A stretch of 64,000 nucleotides of DNA from Phytophthora colocasiae (GCA_018806915.1 JAGKQI010000090.1:992001-1056000); one strand, 5' to 3'; positions 1 through 11,600 are shown, counted from the stretch's first letter. The notes: generated by a model from the letters alone, not told the origin. Program-made: numbers and translations.

Positions 1-438
1 AAGCATGCTCAAGCCTTCTGGGAGCGTACACATTGGGTAACTATGGACGTTGAAGCTGACGACAAGTCTGCGGAGCTTCACAAGTACCGGGCCATGCGTC
101 GTGGTGCCATGATTCGTCAGCACAACGCCCTCATCCGAAAGGTCCTGAAGCACAAGAACTTCCCAGAGTCGATACTCTCAGAGCCCGGCATCTGGGTCGT
201 TCCTGACAAGTCCTGTCCCTGGATCTGGCAAGATCCTAGAGTCGCGGAGCTCGGGGGTCCCAAGTGTCTGAGTCTGGAGACGCAACTGGGCGACTTGGAT
301 GCGATTGAGCCTGCTCGGATGCAATGGGCCACGGTGAACGTGGATGAAGAGTGGCTCCAGTACGTTCCTGCCGAAGTCAGGAAAGATCACATGACACCCA
401 CAGAGCGTTCCGATAACCCGATCTCCCTTCGTTATTGA
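1..438 (+). CDS. Antisense-ORF protein of element B, C-terminal part
   Basis: This is the end of a gene lying on the strand opposite to the gag-pol of its own element. The frame is open from base 1 and ends in TGA at 436-438, so the start lies outside the window; the first ATG at 43 is internal. It matches the C-termini of the same gene in E (50884-51860) and A (13711-14100): AFWERTHWV here, ALWERTHWV in E, AFWEETHWL in A; then KVLKHKNFPE here and KILKHKDFPE in E; then PWIWQDPR and GGPKCLSL. I recognise no known domain. The function is unknown. Conservation in three copies suggests a protein of the element rather than a chance ORF. Confidence 0.75.
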   Translation, partial: KHAQAFWERTHWVTMDVEADDKSAELHKYRAMRRGAMIRQHNALIRKVLKHKNFPESILSEPGIWVVPDKSCPWIWQDPRVAELGGPKCLSLETQLGDLDAIEPARMQWATVNVDEEWLQYVPAEVRKDHMTPTERSDNPISLRY

Positions 439-822
439 AACTCAGGTGTCCACCATGCTACCCACGGGAAGGCTGCATTTTGAGAAGCCCAATAGTTGTC
501 TGCATTCGTGACGTAAACCCCGGCCTCAGTGTAGCTTCCTAATCCCTTAACTCTCCAATATCACTCCATTTAATCACATTTCTTCTCATCATCTCATTGC
601 TAGTAACCTTGTATCCTTCAGCACTTAATTCTCCACAAATTCACTTCCACATTTACATTCACACAGTTGTTTTATATAAGCCGTAACATGATCGATCACA
701 TATCCAAACACACGAATTTCAGAAATAAGACTCTGAAAAACATGTACTCAGACTACTATTCTCTGAAAGTCCAAGTCTGAGATCCTTCAGATATCAGACT
801 TCCAGGTGTGCATTCAGAGTCA
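439..822. other. Spacer between convergent ORFs of element B
   Basis: A 384-bp non-coding stretch between the stop of the antisense gene (438) and the stop of pol on the minus strand (TAA at 825-823). It is AT-rich compared with its flanks and rich in CAGA/TCTG words. The matching places in A (13450-13710) and E (50498-50883) hold similar spacers. It is a likely site for terminators or poly(A) signals of both genes, but I see no definite motif. Confidence 0.6.
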
Positions 823-1625
823 TTAGACTCTGGGGTGATCGTCTCCAGCCTGCATTGCCTGAAAACGAGCTCGTGCTCGTGCACTCTGGTTGAATTCATA
901 AAGTAGTGCTCCACAATTCAACTTCGATAATGGTAACCACTCAGTCTCATCGTAACCTTTCCACTTAACCAGATATTCGCGCAGGCGTTTAGACGTTGTT
1001 TCCCAGACGACCGACAGCAGAGCTTCAGATCCCAGGAGATGATGACTTTGACGCAGCCTTGTTACCAGAAGTTAGTTGGGAACCTGATACTGAAAACGAC
1101 GAGTATGAAGTGGAGAAGATCTCTAGGTTTCAGGCGGCTCACACGCACCCAGGGGTTTACACGATAGCCGGTATCTTCAACCTTGAGTCGCACCCTGAAA
1201 TCATCCAACATCTCCTCGATCCTGAAAGGTCCGTGCCACATGTGCCAATTTCTTGCTCAATCCCGTTTGTACCTTAGGGATGTAGAGCCATACGGCGTCG
1301 CCTATAGCAAAACCTGACTTCAAACGCTCTGATAACTCGTTCCACTTTCTGGTTTGCTCTTCAGACCGATCACATTTTGCCTTCTTCTGGAGATCTTCGG
1401 CACACGCCAGAGCATAACTATAGTCTCGTTGTATCTTCCTTCTCCATTCGTAAGCAGTTCGCTCCTGAGTCGTCGACGGCTTGGCTCCAAGCATTGCGGA
1501 CAACGTACCGTGAGCATCCCAACCGTGCACCAAATAAAAAGGTGTCTCCAGACGAGTGGCGTCGAATGATGTATTCAAAGCGAACATCAGTCGTTCAGCA
1601 TGATCATCCCAATCACTCTGATCAG
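823..1625 (-). pseudogene. Element B pol 3' end: integrase C-terminus and chromodomain
   Basis: Minus-strand codons from 1625 give the integrase core end and C-terminal (GPY/F-like) region: DQSDWDDHAERL, LETPFYLVHGWDAH, then VWLYIPKVQTGLSKKLAH. From 993 to 823 they give the chromodomain end (EYLVKWKGYDE, then LLYEFNQ and RARFQ) and stop TAA at 825-823. The frame is broken near 1240. The block at about 995-1122, which encodes LFPRRPTAELQ to EYEVEKI, reads on the PLUS strand, so it is a small inversion inside the gene. Reading backwards from A's LTR, the frame also runs into A and forms a chimeric ORF up to 1746, which is not a real gene. In E the same region is one open frame. Confidence 0.85.
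995..1122 (+). other. Micro-inversion inside element B pol
   Basis: About 128 bp are flipped relative to the surrounding minus-strand gene. The plus strand reads FPRRPTAELQIPGDDDFDA and on to EYEVEKI, matching the sense pol of E (about 50165-50290). Flanking minus-strand codons read SRLKPR above 1122 and TSKRLREYLVKW below 994. About 30 bp (the LDTRWSKRTR codons of E) are lost at one breakpoint. Confidence 0.85.
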
Positions 1626-3217
1626 TGTGAAGCTGTGGATTCAAATTTTCTATCTGGACACCGCCTCCCAGAGCCACCCAATATGTCGAGAGGTGATTGG
1701 CTGAGGCATCGAGTACCTGGGACTGAGCTGTGGAACACATTTTCACCTTATTGCTTTAGGACTTCCGGAATCCGGACTTCCAGAATCCGGATGCCCGACC
1801 ACGATCGGAGTCCACTATTCAGGAATCAAGTCCACCATGTGGTGCCCAAGTGAATTCCTGGTGCGTACTTCCGGAATCCAGATCCAGATTTCGGGAATCT
1901 GGATGCCATTCCAGTCAGGGCTAAGGGCTCAAGAATCCAGTCGTCCATACACAGACCAAGTGTATTCCGGATACATGCTTCCAGTGCTGAACTGAGGACT
2001 TACGGATTCCAAGGATCGGGAATCCAGATGACCAAAGGCGTCCGGACCCTGCCTGATTTGTACCCAGTATGGACATTGAGGTTCGGAGTATACTCAAGCC
2101 AAGTCAAGACCGACCGACCAAGACGACCGACCAGGATGTGTTCGGCACCAGCCGGAATTCTTCGGGGTTCCGCGCCAGAGACACGCGCCTCCTGATGAGT
2201 GTGCGCTTCCTATAGTGAAAACAAGATGTTAGCAGAATCTTTAGCAGAAGACTTGTATATAAATAACAGAGAGTTCAATTTGCCACCAAGGGCGCAAGTG
2301 GTCTTCTGGAAGGTTTTCCTGGAAGATACTGCAAAGCACTGCGGACCAGCCTCTTGTCAGAGGGCTTCGAGTTAGCTGAGCCAGCGTACGGCCGCGTCGA
2401 CTGCGTACATCGCCGCGGAACTCTCCACCAAAGGCTCGAGACCAAGTTGGGTAAGTGATCCGGCGGCGCATCCGGAAGGGATCTTTCTATTTCATATTCC
2501 AGTTGGAATCCGGATTCCGGATTCACATTTCATATTATAACTGCGTTTTGGGAGGTTGTTAGTAGTTGGCCCCTTGGAACTGTATTGAATTAACTACTGT
2601 GTGATTGGACGTTTGCATCTGGATTCCTATTCTAGATTGCATTTGGATTTTGGATATTTGGATATACAGGCATCTGGATATCCTGATCTTGGATATTGTC
2701 TTCCGGAAACCAAGTGGTTATCCGGAAGTGGTGCGCTTGTTAGGGTCCCGGAACTGAGTCAGTGTTCCGGAAGTAGACCCCGTCGACTGGCATTGGGAGT
2801 GTTCACCGCTCGAGGGCCACAAAGAATAAGAGCGGCTGCGTGTTTTGCATATTAACTCTCTGTATTGTATTGGTTAACTGTTGGAAGAGGACTCTGCTAA
2901 TAGTCTTTTGCCTTCCAGAAAATCAACTACTTTTGGTACTATGGATCTTTGGATCTGATCACACCTGAAAGTAACTCACCTGGTGATACCCTTCGGATAC
3001 TCGAAGACAAACGACACCAAGGAGGATAACCACAAGGTTACACGCCAACTCCGCCTTCCGGATACCCATTGGATCCCGGAAGGTAGAGACTGAACCCAGT
3101 TCTCAAGTGTCATCTGGAAGTTTCCTTCCAGAATCGGACTGGCCACCAGCTATACGTTCTGGGCGACCGGGTTTTTTCTTTCAGAAAGTCCGGAAAGTGT
3201 TCACCCACCTCGTCACA
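1626..3217 (+). repeat. Element A 5' LTR
   Basis: Starts TGTGAAGC and ends TCACA, two bases before the PBS. The first 758 bp repeat at 17023-17780, and the start is fixed by where the two copies diverge from their flanks (1625/1626 and 17022/17023). The sequence is full of TTCCGGA, ATCCGGA and TCCAGA words. The putative TATA box at 2256-2265 places the transcription start in its second half. Confidence 0.88.
2256..2265 (+). promoter_or_regulatory. Putative TATA box of element A LTR
   Basis: TATATAAATA, about 630 bp into the LTR and repeated in the 3' LTR near 17655. Assigned from position and sequence only. Confidence 0.45.
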
Positions 3218-3219
3218 GC

Positions 3220-3237
3220 TGGTGCGCGTGCCCGGAT
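3220..3237 (+). other. Primer-binding site of element A
   Basis: TGGTGCGCGTGCCCGGAT, two bases after the LTR end. The identical 18-mer follows the LTR ends of B (26474, inverted), C (31991, minus) and E (42718). Its complement, ATCCGGGCACGCGCACCA, is a plausible tRNA 3' end; I cannot name the tRNA. Confidence 0.85.
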
Positions 3238-3749
3238 TTGATACCGAAAGGGTTTTACCGAGTTATTTTTATATATTTTTTTGATTAGTTTCAGGGGTTC
3301 TGAGTGCTAACTAACTTTCTGATCGTAGTTGTGATGGTTGGAAGTGAAAGCGCACGCAGAGGAGGAGACGCGGATTCTGGAAGCGGAATGGCATCCAGAT
3401 CGTCGCGTCGGTTGAAGGGGCAGCAGCCTGAAGAGCATGAGGATTTGGATACTATCATGAAGAAAGCTCGTCAGGCCAACGCTGCGAAGCGAAAGGCTGC
3501 CCAAGAGGCGAAGGAGTCGTCGGATCATCTGGAAGAAGAATCTGAATCCTCCGTTCAGGAAGCGCACCACGCAAGTCTGGATGGAAGTGATTCGGAAGAG
3601 ATTTCGGAAGGAGACGACGACCCTGAGCAGGAGGAATCTGGATCCATGTCGGATCCGGGTGCAGAAGAGTCCGGATCGGAAGGTGATCCGGATGTGGAAG
3701 CCGAGAACGAGTCCGGTCTGGAGGAGTTCACGGCTGGTGAGGAGTCTGT

Positions 3750-3887
3750 ATCCTGAAGGTTTCATTCAGGCTGCCTTGATGACTTCGGAACACCTGAACC
3801 GCCGGATGTTGATGCCGGCTCAGACGGACGCCTGGATTTCAGAACTCCAGATTCAACGTCGGTCATTTGGAAGGGCACAAGATCTTC
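3750..3887 (+). repeat. 138-bp direct repeat, copy 1 (misplaced), in element A gag
   Basis: Identical to 4392-4529. This copy appears to be the extra one, because it breaks the acidic N-terminal region (ending EFTAGEESVS) away from the acidic stretch that follows (DAEDSGREASGDD). Confidence 0.9.
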
Positions 3888-4391
3888 TGGTCGTCGGAAG
3901 TGATGCTGAAGATTCTGGAAGAGAAGCGTCGGGAGATGATGCTGTCGAGATCGAAGACCCTACGGAGGATGGAGTTCAGGACTCTCCTCCGGAAGGTGCG
4001 AATCCAGATGCCGAACCTGATGTTCGAGAAGAGTCGCCACGAGTCAAGCAGGAAGCTCGCCCGTTGTCGCCGGTTCAGGAAGAAACTGTGCTTGAGGATA
4101 CCAACATGTCTTCGCCAGTGATTCCGGAAATCCGGATGCCAACATTGTATCCTGATGAGCCACCGTTCTCGGCGCCCCCAGAAGCGCCTCGTCAAGAAGC
4201 TACCAGGTTTGGTATTCCGGATTCCAGAATGGAAGAATCTCCGGAAGCACCGCCGGGGACGCCGGAAGTCCAGATGAGCGGAGTCCAGATGAAGGCATAT
4301 GTGGCTGAACAAGTGAGGCGTTGGGAACGTGACAACTCCGAAAGGAGCTTTGCACCTGATGTCGGATATGATTGACCGCCACTATACCTGA

Positions 4392-4529
4392 ATCCTGAAG
4401 GTTTCATTCAGGCTGCCTTGATGACTTCGGAACACCTGAACCGCCGGATGTTGATGCCGGCTCAGACGGACGCCTGGATTTCAGAACTCCAGATTCAACG
4501 TCGGTCATTTGGAAGGGCACAAGATCTTC
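4392..4529 (+). repeat. 138-bp direct repeat, copy 2 (native position)
   Basis: Encodes the block before AWISELQIQRRSFGR. It is followed by the codons expected from E (ECIAVLQTM), so this is taken as the original position. 638 bp separate its start from the identical end-matched copy at 3750. Confidence 0.85.
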
Positions 4530-7500
4530 AGGGTGATCCCGCCGAAGGAGTTTTCGCCTCGTGAATGCATCGCAGTCCTGCAGACAATGCTTTTCGAAGC
4601 GGGATTTGGATTTGTGAATTTGGTGCCTGGATGGTGCCGGACGCGAGTTTTCAAAGTGCATCCGGATCTGGTTCGGCAAGTTGTTGGGGAAATGTTGCAG
4701 CTATTGGTCGTGGAGATAATCGAATGGAGACAACTAGTGACGCGAGCTCAGGAGTACGCCCGGATCCTGATGGCAACTGGAAGGGAACGACTTTGTCAAG
4801 TACATCCGGAAGCCCAATTTCAGGGTGAAGGTGTATTCATGTCGGATTACGAGGTAGCATCTCTGCTGGGACGAGACTTCACTAGACAACTGAAGGCATC
4901 TGGATTTCGGAAGGTTCGGAGTCCTCGCGGACCCACCTATCAGGAAATCCGGCCGAAGCGAGTGCAACGTGTGATGCCTCGGCCACCGCCGTCGTCAATC
5001 CCGTCGCCGTCGCCCTCATCCCTGCAGTCTGTGCCATCTTCGCTAGTCCGGAATCTGGAAGCGGATCTGGAATCCGGAAGTCACATGTCTTCGTACCATA
5101 GTCTTTCTGATAGGACGAATTCGGCACGTACCTCCAGTATGTTCGAGACTTCCGGAGGATCAAGTGAGTCAATGGCGAGTGCGACTTCCGGAACTCGGAC
5201 TTCCAGAGAGAGCACCTCGGATTCTTCTGGATTCGGGATGAGCAGAAGTGCAGGAACGCATATGCCATTCTCCGCCTTCAGGCCGATGGCGATGACCGCA
5301 CGGGGATCTGGAAGTGCTGCGCCGATGGATTCTGGAATCGCTTTCCAGATTTCCCACAGGAACCCGGATGCCGAAGATCAAGACGTCCCGCAGGGATCAG
5401 ACTTGAATCGCGAGAAGCCCAGGAAGAAGCGTACAAAGTCATCTTCAAGGAGGCGAGAAATGCTTCAGGAATCCCAGGCTGCAGAAGCATCTCGATCACG
5501 AGGCATTCAGAAGTCTGGGAGTTGGGATCGTGAAGTTCCAGAAACTTCAGCAAGGTCTGAGCGCTCTTCGAAGTCCGCCAGTTCTGGATCCACGCAAGTT
5601 GCCCTGAACACCATGTTCCAACTTCAGAAGGTCATGGCCAGGATGGAAGATCAGCAAGGGTCTGCGCTGGAGAGGATGTCAGGCGATCTGGATGCGAAGC
5701 TTGAACGCCTTCTGGATTCCAAGTTTCAAAGACTCTTCCAGAAGAAGGAAGCGATCCCAGATATGGTCTCTGACGAGGATTCACACTTGACAGTCAAGAA
5801 TCTGGAGGTTCGGTCATACGGACACCAATCTCACAAGCGGCACCCGGAAGCAGTTCGAGGTTCCGCCGCCAAGTCGAGCTCCTCCAAGAGCGCGAAGGTG
5901 AAGGAGCTTCAGCAAGAACTCGAAGCCTCGGAGTCTGCGCGGAAGAAGGAAGAAGAAGCAGCGAGGGCTGTCCAGAAGTTTTTGGCCACCCAAGTTCGCG
6001 ACCTGAAATCGGCGGCTGCCAAGGCCCCTGTCGCAGCTGAGACAGATGGGCGTAATCATGATTCTCAGGAATCAGGTGCGTCCCATCATCCGACTCTGTA
6101 CCCAGTATCCGGTAACGCATCCCGAGGTGCATCCCATCTGAGTTCTCGTAAAACAGATGTTGGGAATCCAGATGAAGCCTTTGCCGCACAGCTTGAGACA
6201 GCTCTCCAACTGGTCACTCGTGAATCCAAGACCCCTAGAGCTCAAGTGGCCAAGTCCTCGACACCCCAGGCGCTCGTGGTGAAGAAGGAATCGACATCCA
6301 GAAGGAGAGAGGCGTCTGGAAGCGAGAGCCGGGGTATCCGGAAGCGTTCAGGTGAGGATGGCTCGAAGAAGCGTTCGTCCAAGGAGTCTGGGTCGTCGAA
6401 GCGGGGTTCAACGTCCAAGCGTGAGAAGGGTGGAACTTCCAGAAGGAAATCCCCTTCAGAATATTCAAGTTCTTCGGATCCAAGTTCTAAATCGAGTAGT
6501 TCTTCGGATTCCGGAAGTTCGTATAGCAGTTCGTTCAAAGCCAAGACCCCTGCGGTGACGACGACCAAGTCCGGAGGGACGATGACATACATGTTCAAGC
6601 CATTCGTGAATGCAAGTACTTTGGAAGACTTCGATGAGAAGGCGGCGCTGGCCACTCGGATGCGCTGGCTGGAACGCTTCCAGAGTATGTCCGTTCAGGG
6701 TGGCTGGGCCGATAACGTGAAAATCTACGAGATGAAGCTCAAGTTGTCTCCGGCCGTCCGGAACTGGAGAGCGAATCTGGATCCGAAGGTCCGTCGCAAC
6801 TGGAAAAGATTCCTGAAGGCTTTCAAGGAGCGCTACTGTAAGGCGAGGACTTCGGATGCGGAAAGGTACTATACGATGGTTCAGAAGAAGCATGAGACGC
6901 CTTTGGATTTCTATTACCGCCTGAACAAGGTGGCTGATAGAGCCGGTATCCGGATCGACGGATCGACCAAGCTCCGTGAGCAGCATCTGAAAGCCTTCAC
7001 CCAGACGCTTCCGGAGTCCAGACTCCGGACTACCCTCCAAGGTCAACGCCTTCGGAGTTTGGAAGATGTCGAGTACGTCCTGAAGCAACATGAAGAACTG
7101 AATTTGGAAGACGACTACGACACTCCACCTCCGAAGCGGGATTTCCGGGCGGATAACGTACCTCGTGATAAGTTTCGCCCAAAGCGTTCCGGATCCGGAA
7201 GAGCATACACTGCTCAGAGTGACGCTGACTCTGAAGATCCTGACCGACACGTCCGTTTTCAGGATGAGGAAGACAAGATGACTCTGGAAACCTCGAAAAC
7301 ATCTGCGTCTACGAAGTCTGGCGATCCAGATTCCGGATTCCCGACCATGGATGATCTCTCAGATACCGTCTTCAAGATTCTTCAAGAGGGAGGCTGGAGG
7401 CCCCTGATCCCCTTCAGGACGCCAAGGTGACTCAACAATCTTCCGGAGCATCAAGACTCCAGACGCCAAGGTTTCCGGAATCCGAATTACAGTGCAAGGT

Positions 7501-7989
7501 ACTGTGAGAACTGCCGCAATTTCGGACATGTCAAGGAGGATTGTTGGGCAGATATCGAGTGTGAACGCTGTCATCGGAAGGGCCATCCTGTGCGATTCTG
7601 TCGGATGCGTCAGTGTGATTTCTGCAACAAGTATCACGATGGGCATTGTGAGGAGCTGGAGGCCCTTCGGGATCTCAAGAGTCTCGTTCAACAAGGAGCT
7701 TTGGATATACCGACTGCTATCCGGAAGAAACTTCTGGATGGAGATGCAGATTCTGGGGAACAACCGTTAAACTAGGAAGCCCGCTGGATGGGGATCCAGA
7801 ACGCGCCGGGCCCAAGAAACCCCCAGAATTGTGTGTCTTGGCGTACGTTGGTCCAGAGTTGAAACGACAAGCTAACCATCAATGCATGACTGTGACTCAA
7901 GATGTCGACTTTCTCCTTCCAGATTCTAAACTTCCGGATGACAATGATTTTGGAAGGTCGGATGATTGGAATCCTGACAATCAGGATGA

Positions 7990-8650
7990 CACTCAATAGA
8001 ATTCAGATTGAAGCCTGGTGAAGGTTACGGATGGTGGGAAGAACACCGTTCGGAGACGTCGAAGAGAGTTGCGATGGTGCATGGTGCAGTGAGCAATGTC
8101 CGACAGACATCCTTCTGGATTCCGGAGCTTCCGTGAGCATGCTGAGTTTGGATCTTGCGCGTAGACTCAAACTCAAGCTGGATTTTAGGAAAACAGCTCG
8201 GGTATCCGGATTGGGAGGCGTCCGACGATCATCACTGCCCAAACTGAAGTGAAACTTACCCTGGGTTTGAATGTGGTTTACATTCTGGAACTTTGGGTGG
8301 CGAATATTGGTGAAGGTGTTGACGTGTTGCTTGGGATGGATTTTATGTATTCTGCTGGAGTGCGGTTGTGCATTCGTGAAGGACTGGTCCAACTTCCTGA
8401 TGAAGAAAACGTTATGCTTTCCGGAAGAACTTTCGACCAGCAGAAGAAGGGATTACGTTTGGAAGTCCGGAGTCCGGAAACCCTGATACTTGGACCAGGT
8501 GAACAAGCTGTCGTCCGGATTAATTACGGGCAGAGCAATCCGCAACGTGAAGTAGTCTGGGCTGGCAGAGGTGATCGCTGGGTGACGCAGCTGATATATG
8601 GGAGCGAAGTCCTGGGCGGTCGCTGTGAAGGTGGTAAATATTTCGGATAA
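7990..8650 (+). pseudogene. Element A aspartic protease and linker
   Basis: Retropepsin-type protease that would cleave Gag and Gag-Pol. The catalytic motif ILLDSGASVSML is visible at about 8109-8145, then the second-half motif VDVLLGMDFM at about 8318-8350. A frame change near 8245 splits the domain over two frames (8031-8252 and 8249-8650). The linker GRGDRWVTQLIYG is shared with B (RGDRWVTQLIYAA), E and C (RGDQWVPTVVNG). That linker is a useful family marker between protease and RT. Confidence 0.8.
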
Positions 8651-11006
8651 GGATGTTTGGATCGACACAAACACCCCGGTCGCCCAGATTGTGGAATACG
8701 GATGCTATCCATTTGGAAGGTTCGTCAGACCTGGACTCCGGAGGTATCGTGAATGGGAAGTCCTGATCTACGAGAACACCAATTCTCATCAGGAAGTATT
8801 ACGTCAACGAAGATACCTTCAGGCGATCCAAGCTTCCCAACCCCCAAGTGTCCAGAAGCCGGAATATCCCTGGCCCAAGAAACTTTTGATGAGACCTCCC
8901 AGGGGTGGTTCTGAAGTCCGCATGGGTCGACTACAAGATCCCCCGAAGGATATTCAGAAAGGTGAAAGGCCGCTTCCAGATGCCGCCGTTTCGGAATTTC
9001 AGAATCCTGATAGCATATTGACTGTAAATGAACATCGGGAGGGAATTTCGAACGAGACTTCAGGAAGACAACAGGTTCCTGAAGGCGATGGTTTTCTGGA
9101 TTCCGACGGTGACGAGTGGTTTGATGCGATCTCCATGGATGAGAATGTGCCAAGGGACGAGATTCCAGACGGTTTGCCTGACGCAGAAGAGGATTCTGGA
9201 ACGGATCCATCAGGAAGACAATTTAATCTGGAAGTTGTGAAGAAGGCCATCCTGAAGCTGGAAACGAAGTTTGTCAGGTGTCTGCATCTGAATGCGGAAG
9301 AGCTCGCCTTGGAACCAGCTGTGTATGTGCATGAAGGGAGTGATATGTTGTCACACTTGAAGGATCAACTCGTCATGCTTCCGGAAGTACACGAGCTAAG
9401 CCCGAAGTGTGATATCGAGAAGGCAGATGTGGGAGAACCCGGAAAGACTACTCCAGAAGAAGAGCGAAAGCTTCGAGGAATCCTGAAACGGCATCGCAGT
9501 ATCTTTCTGGGCGACGGAAATGCGGCTCCAGCCCCCGCCAGAGGTGTGATTTGCGATCTGGATGTTGGAACGGCTAAACCTGTCGCGCAACGCCCACGTT
9601 CTATCGCTCCTCACTTAGCGGTCAAAGTGTACGAACTTCTGAAGAAGCTTTTGGAAACTGGATTGATCGAGCACTCGGAATCTCCATGGGCTTCCCCGAT
9701 TGTTATTGTCCTGAAGAAGAACGGTGTTGACATCCGGATGTGTATTGACTATCGAGTGGTAAACGGATTTATTGTGTTATCCAACTATCCGCTTCCCCTG
9801 ATTGACGATCTCCTGATTGGCTTCGAAAGCGCAATGTGGTTCATGAGTTTGGATATGGCCAGTGGATTCTGGGCTATCAGGATGTCTGAACGTGCCAAGC
9901 TGATCTCCGCTTTCGTGTGCCCCTTTGGACACTTTCAGTGGATCCGGATGCCATTCGGTTTGAAGAACGCCCCTTTGGTATATCAGGCAGTAATCAATAA
10001 CTGCTTGTGGGGGTTTGTGCGCCTATCCCCGGAAGAGGAAGCAGAAGTGGATCAGGAAGTCTTGGATTTTCTGAAGTTGACTCCATCTAAGAATTTGGAT
10101 TCCGGAAGTTTGGAATCCGGAAGTTCCCCTTCAGGAATCCAAGTGCCAATTCTCTCAGATACAATGACCGTGTTCCAGAGGAATATCCCAGCTCCTTCAC
10201 AGATGAACCCGGTACTGGGACGCAGTTCGTATATCGACGATATCGCTCACGGCGCGCCGACTTGGGATCAGTTATGTGAAGATCTGGATGCACTACTATT
10301 CTGGCTGCGTTATTGGAACATCTCGGTGAGCCTCCCGAAGAGTGAATTTGGAAAGCTAACCATCCCGTACCTGTCCCATGAAATCAGTGCTGAAGGAATC
10401 CGAGCTACCCCGAAGATTGCAAAAGGTGTTTTGGATCTTCCGTTTCCGGAGACCCTGAAAGGGGTGCAGTCGTTCCTCGGAAGCCTGAACTACTATCACA
10501 AATTCATTGAAGACTTCCCGGTTATTGCCGCTGTTCTCTATGAACTTTCGGATGAGCAGATCAGGGCGGGAAGGAATTTGGATCCAGGCGAAGGAGGCAT
10601 TTGGAATCCTGAAGCACAAGATCGTCTCGACCCCATTTAGCTTCGGCATCCTGATAGAAATCGACCATTCGTGATCATTCCGCATGCCAATGAATGGGCC
10701 GCATGTGCTGTCCTCGGTCAGGAATACGACGGTGTGATCCACCCTGTCCGGTATACTGGCCGCGTCCTAAATGATTCCGAAATCCGTTATCATATTGCGG
10801 AAAAGGAGGTCATTGCGATCCTGAGAGTACTTCAGGTCTTCCGAACGCTGATCGAGCAGTCCGAACTGATTGTGTACACCCGATACTCCGTCCTGAAGTG
10901 GGTCATCACCTCGAAGTCTGCTGATGGTAGGTGTGTTCCTTGGGGACTTGCACTTTCACATTGGAATCTGGATATCCGGAAGGTTCAAAGGGACGAAGAC
11001 GGGTAG
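8598..11006 (+). pseudogene. Element A reverse transcriptase and Ty3-type RNase H
   Basis: Copies the element RNA into DNA. The RT frame runs to 10640: PIVIVLKKNGVDIRMCIDYR at about residues 370-390, LDMASGFWAIRM near 425, FGLKNAP near 455, and the catalytic YIDDI at 10229-10243 (residue about 545). A Ser/Pro-rich insert precedes YIDDI, as in B and E. After a break near 10590 the degenerate Ty3-type RNase H/connection follows at 10671-11006 (VIIPHANEWAACAVLGQEY, AEKEVIAIL, VYTRYSVLKW). I do not see a full catalytic DEDD set in this first RNase H. Confidence 0.88.
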
Positions 11007-11015
11007 GCTGCGATA

Positions 11016-11600
11016 ATGGGTGCTGGGATAACCCCACGAGAGCATCTGGATAAAATTTCGGAATCCTTGATCCCTTCGAAAGGACGCATCCGGAAGCCGC
11101 CAGTAGTGAGCATCGAGATGTTGGAAGCGAACTACGAAGGTGTTATCCTGAGTTTCGATGGTGCTGCCAAGACTTCCACCCGGAAAGGAAGTTGCGGGTG
11201 TGTTCTCTGGAAGCTACCTGGATGGAAGGTTCTGGAAGCCCGAGGTTTCATTCTGGATGACGTCACCGTGAATGACGCTGAGTACCATGGACTTCTGAAG
11301 GGCATGGATATGGCATCTGGAAGAGGCATTCAGGATTTGGTGGTTGTGGGAGATTCCAGAATTGTGATTCAGCAAGTACAAGGACTGATCAACTGTAACC
11401 AACCACATCTTCAGAAACACCTTGCAGGAAGCGGAAGTTCTGAAATCCAGATTTCAGAAGGTCAGATTTGTGCATCTCAAACGAGAGTACAATCAGGCTG
11501 CCGACTACCTGACGACCAAGACATTGGTTCAAGGAGAATCCTGGGAGGTTTCCGACGAAAGTGACCTGAGGCATTTGGAACTTGTTTCTAAAATCCAAGA
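11016..11600 (+). pseudogene. Second (plant/archaeal-type) RNase H of element A
   Basis: An extra RNase H after the Ty3-type one, expected to degrade the RNA strand during reverse transcription. Signature residues: LSFDGAAKTSTRKGSCG (first Asp), VNDAEYHGLLKGM (Glu), VVVGDSRIVIQQVQG (Asp), and LKREYNQAADYL (last Asp) in another frame after a break near 11425. The same domain is intact in B (about 18700-19160) and E (48150-48560). It matches the additional RNase H reported for plant Tat elements and for oomycete Chronos elements. Confidence 0.85.

Larger units (their letters stand above)
1..1625 (-). mobile_element. Element B (Chronos-like Ty3/gypsy), distal part
   Basis: This is the 3' part of a minus-strand LTR retrotransposon whose 5' part lies at 17781-28397; element A separates the two. 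In element order it holds the integrase C-terminus and chromodomain (1625 down to 823), a spacer (822-439), and the end of the opposite-strand gene (1-438), which runs off the window. The join is shown by codon continuity: integrase breaks off at 17781 after the residues LIRH and resumes at 1625 with DQSDWDDH. About 50 codons found between these points in element E are missing. The 3' LTR is outside the window. Confidence 0.85.
3334..7775 (+). pseudogene. Element A gag (capsid and nucleocapsid), frameshifted
   Basis: Gag would build the cytoplasmic particle. The start at 3334 is chosen because MVGSES precedes SSRRLKGQ, matching QSKRLQGL in the gag N-terminus of E. Order: acidic, Ser-rich N-region (to 3756); a region with AWISELQIQRRSFGRAQDL, related to WISEFYMRRHSFGRIQDL in E; a coiled-coil, Ser/Arg/Lys-rich middle in the 4509-7430 frame; capsid-like part from about 6585 (YMFKPFVNASTLEDFDEKA); two CCHC knuckles at about 7500-7615 (CENCRNFGHVKEDC and CERCHRKGHPVRFC); end at 7775. 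Frame breaks lie near 3750, 4375-4509 and 7430. A 138-bp duplication disrupts the N-terminal third. Confidence 0.85.

Noticed and set aside
3307..3765. Minus-strand ORFs inside gag of A (152, 149 and 261 codons and similar)
   Set aside because: Shadows of the low-complexity GGA/GAA-rich sense frame; not conserved in B or E.
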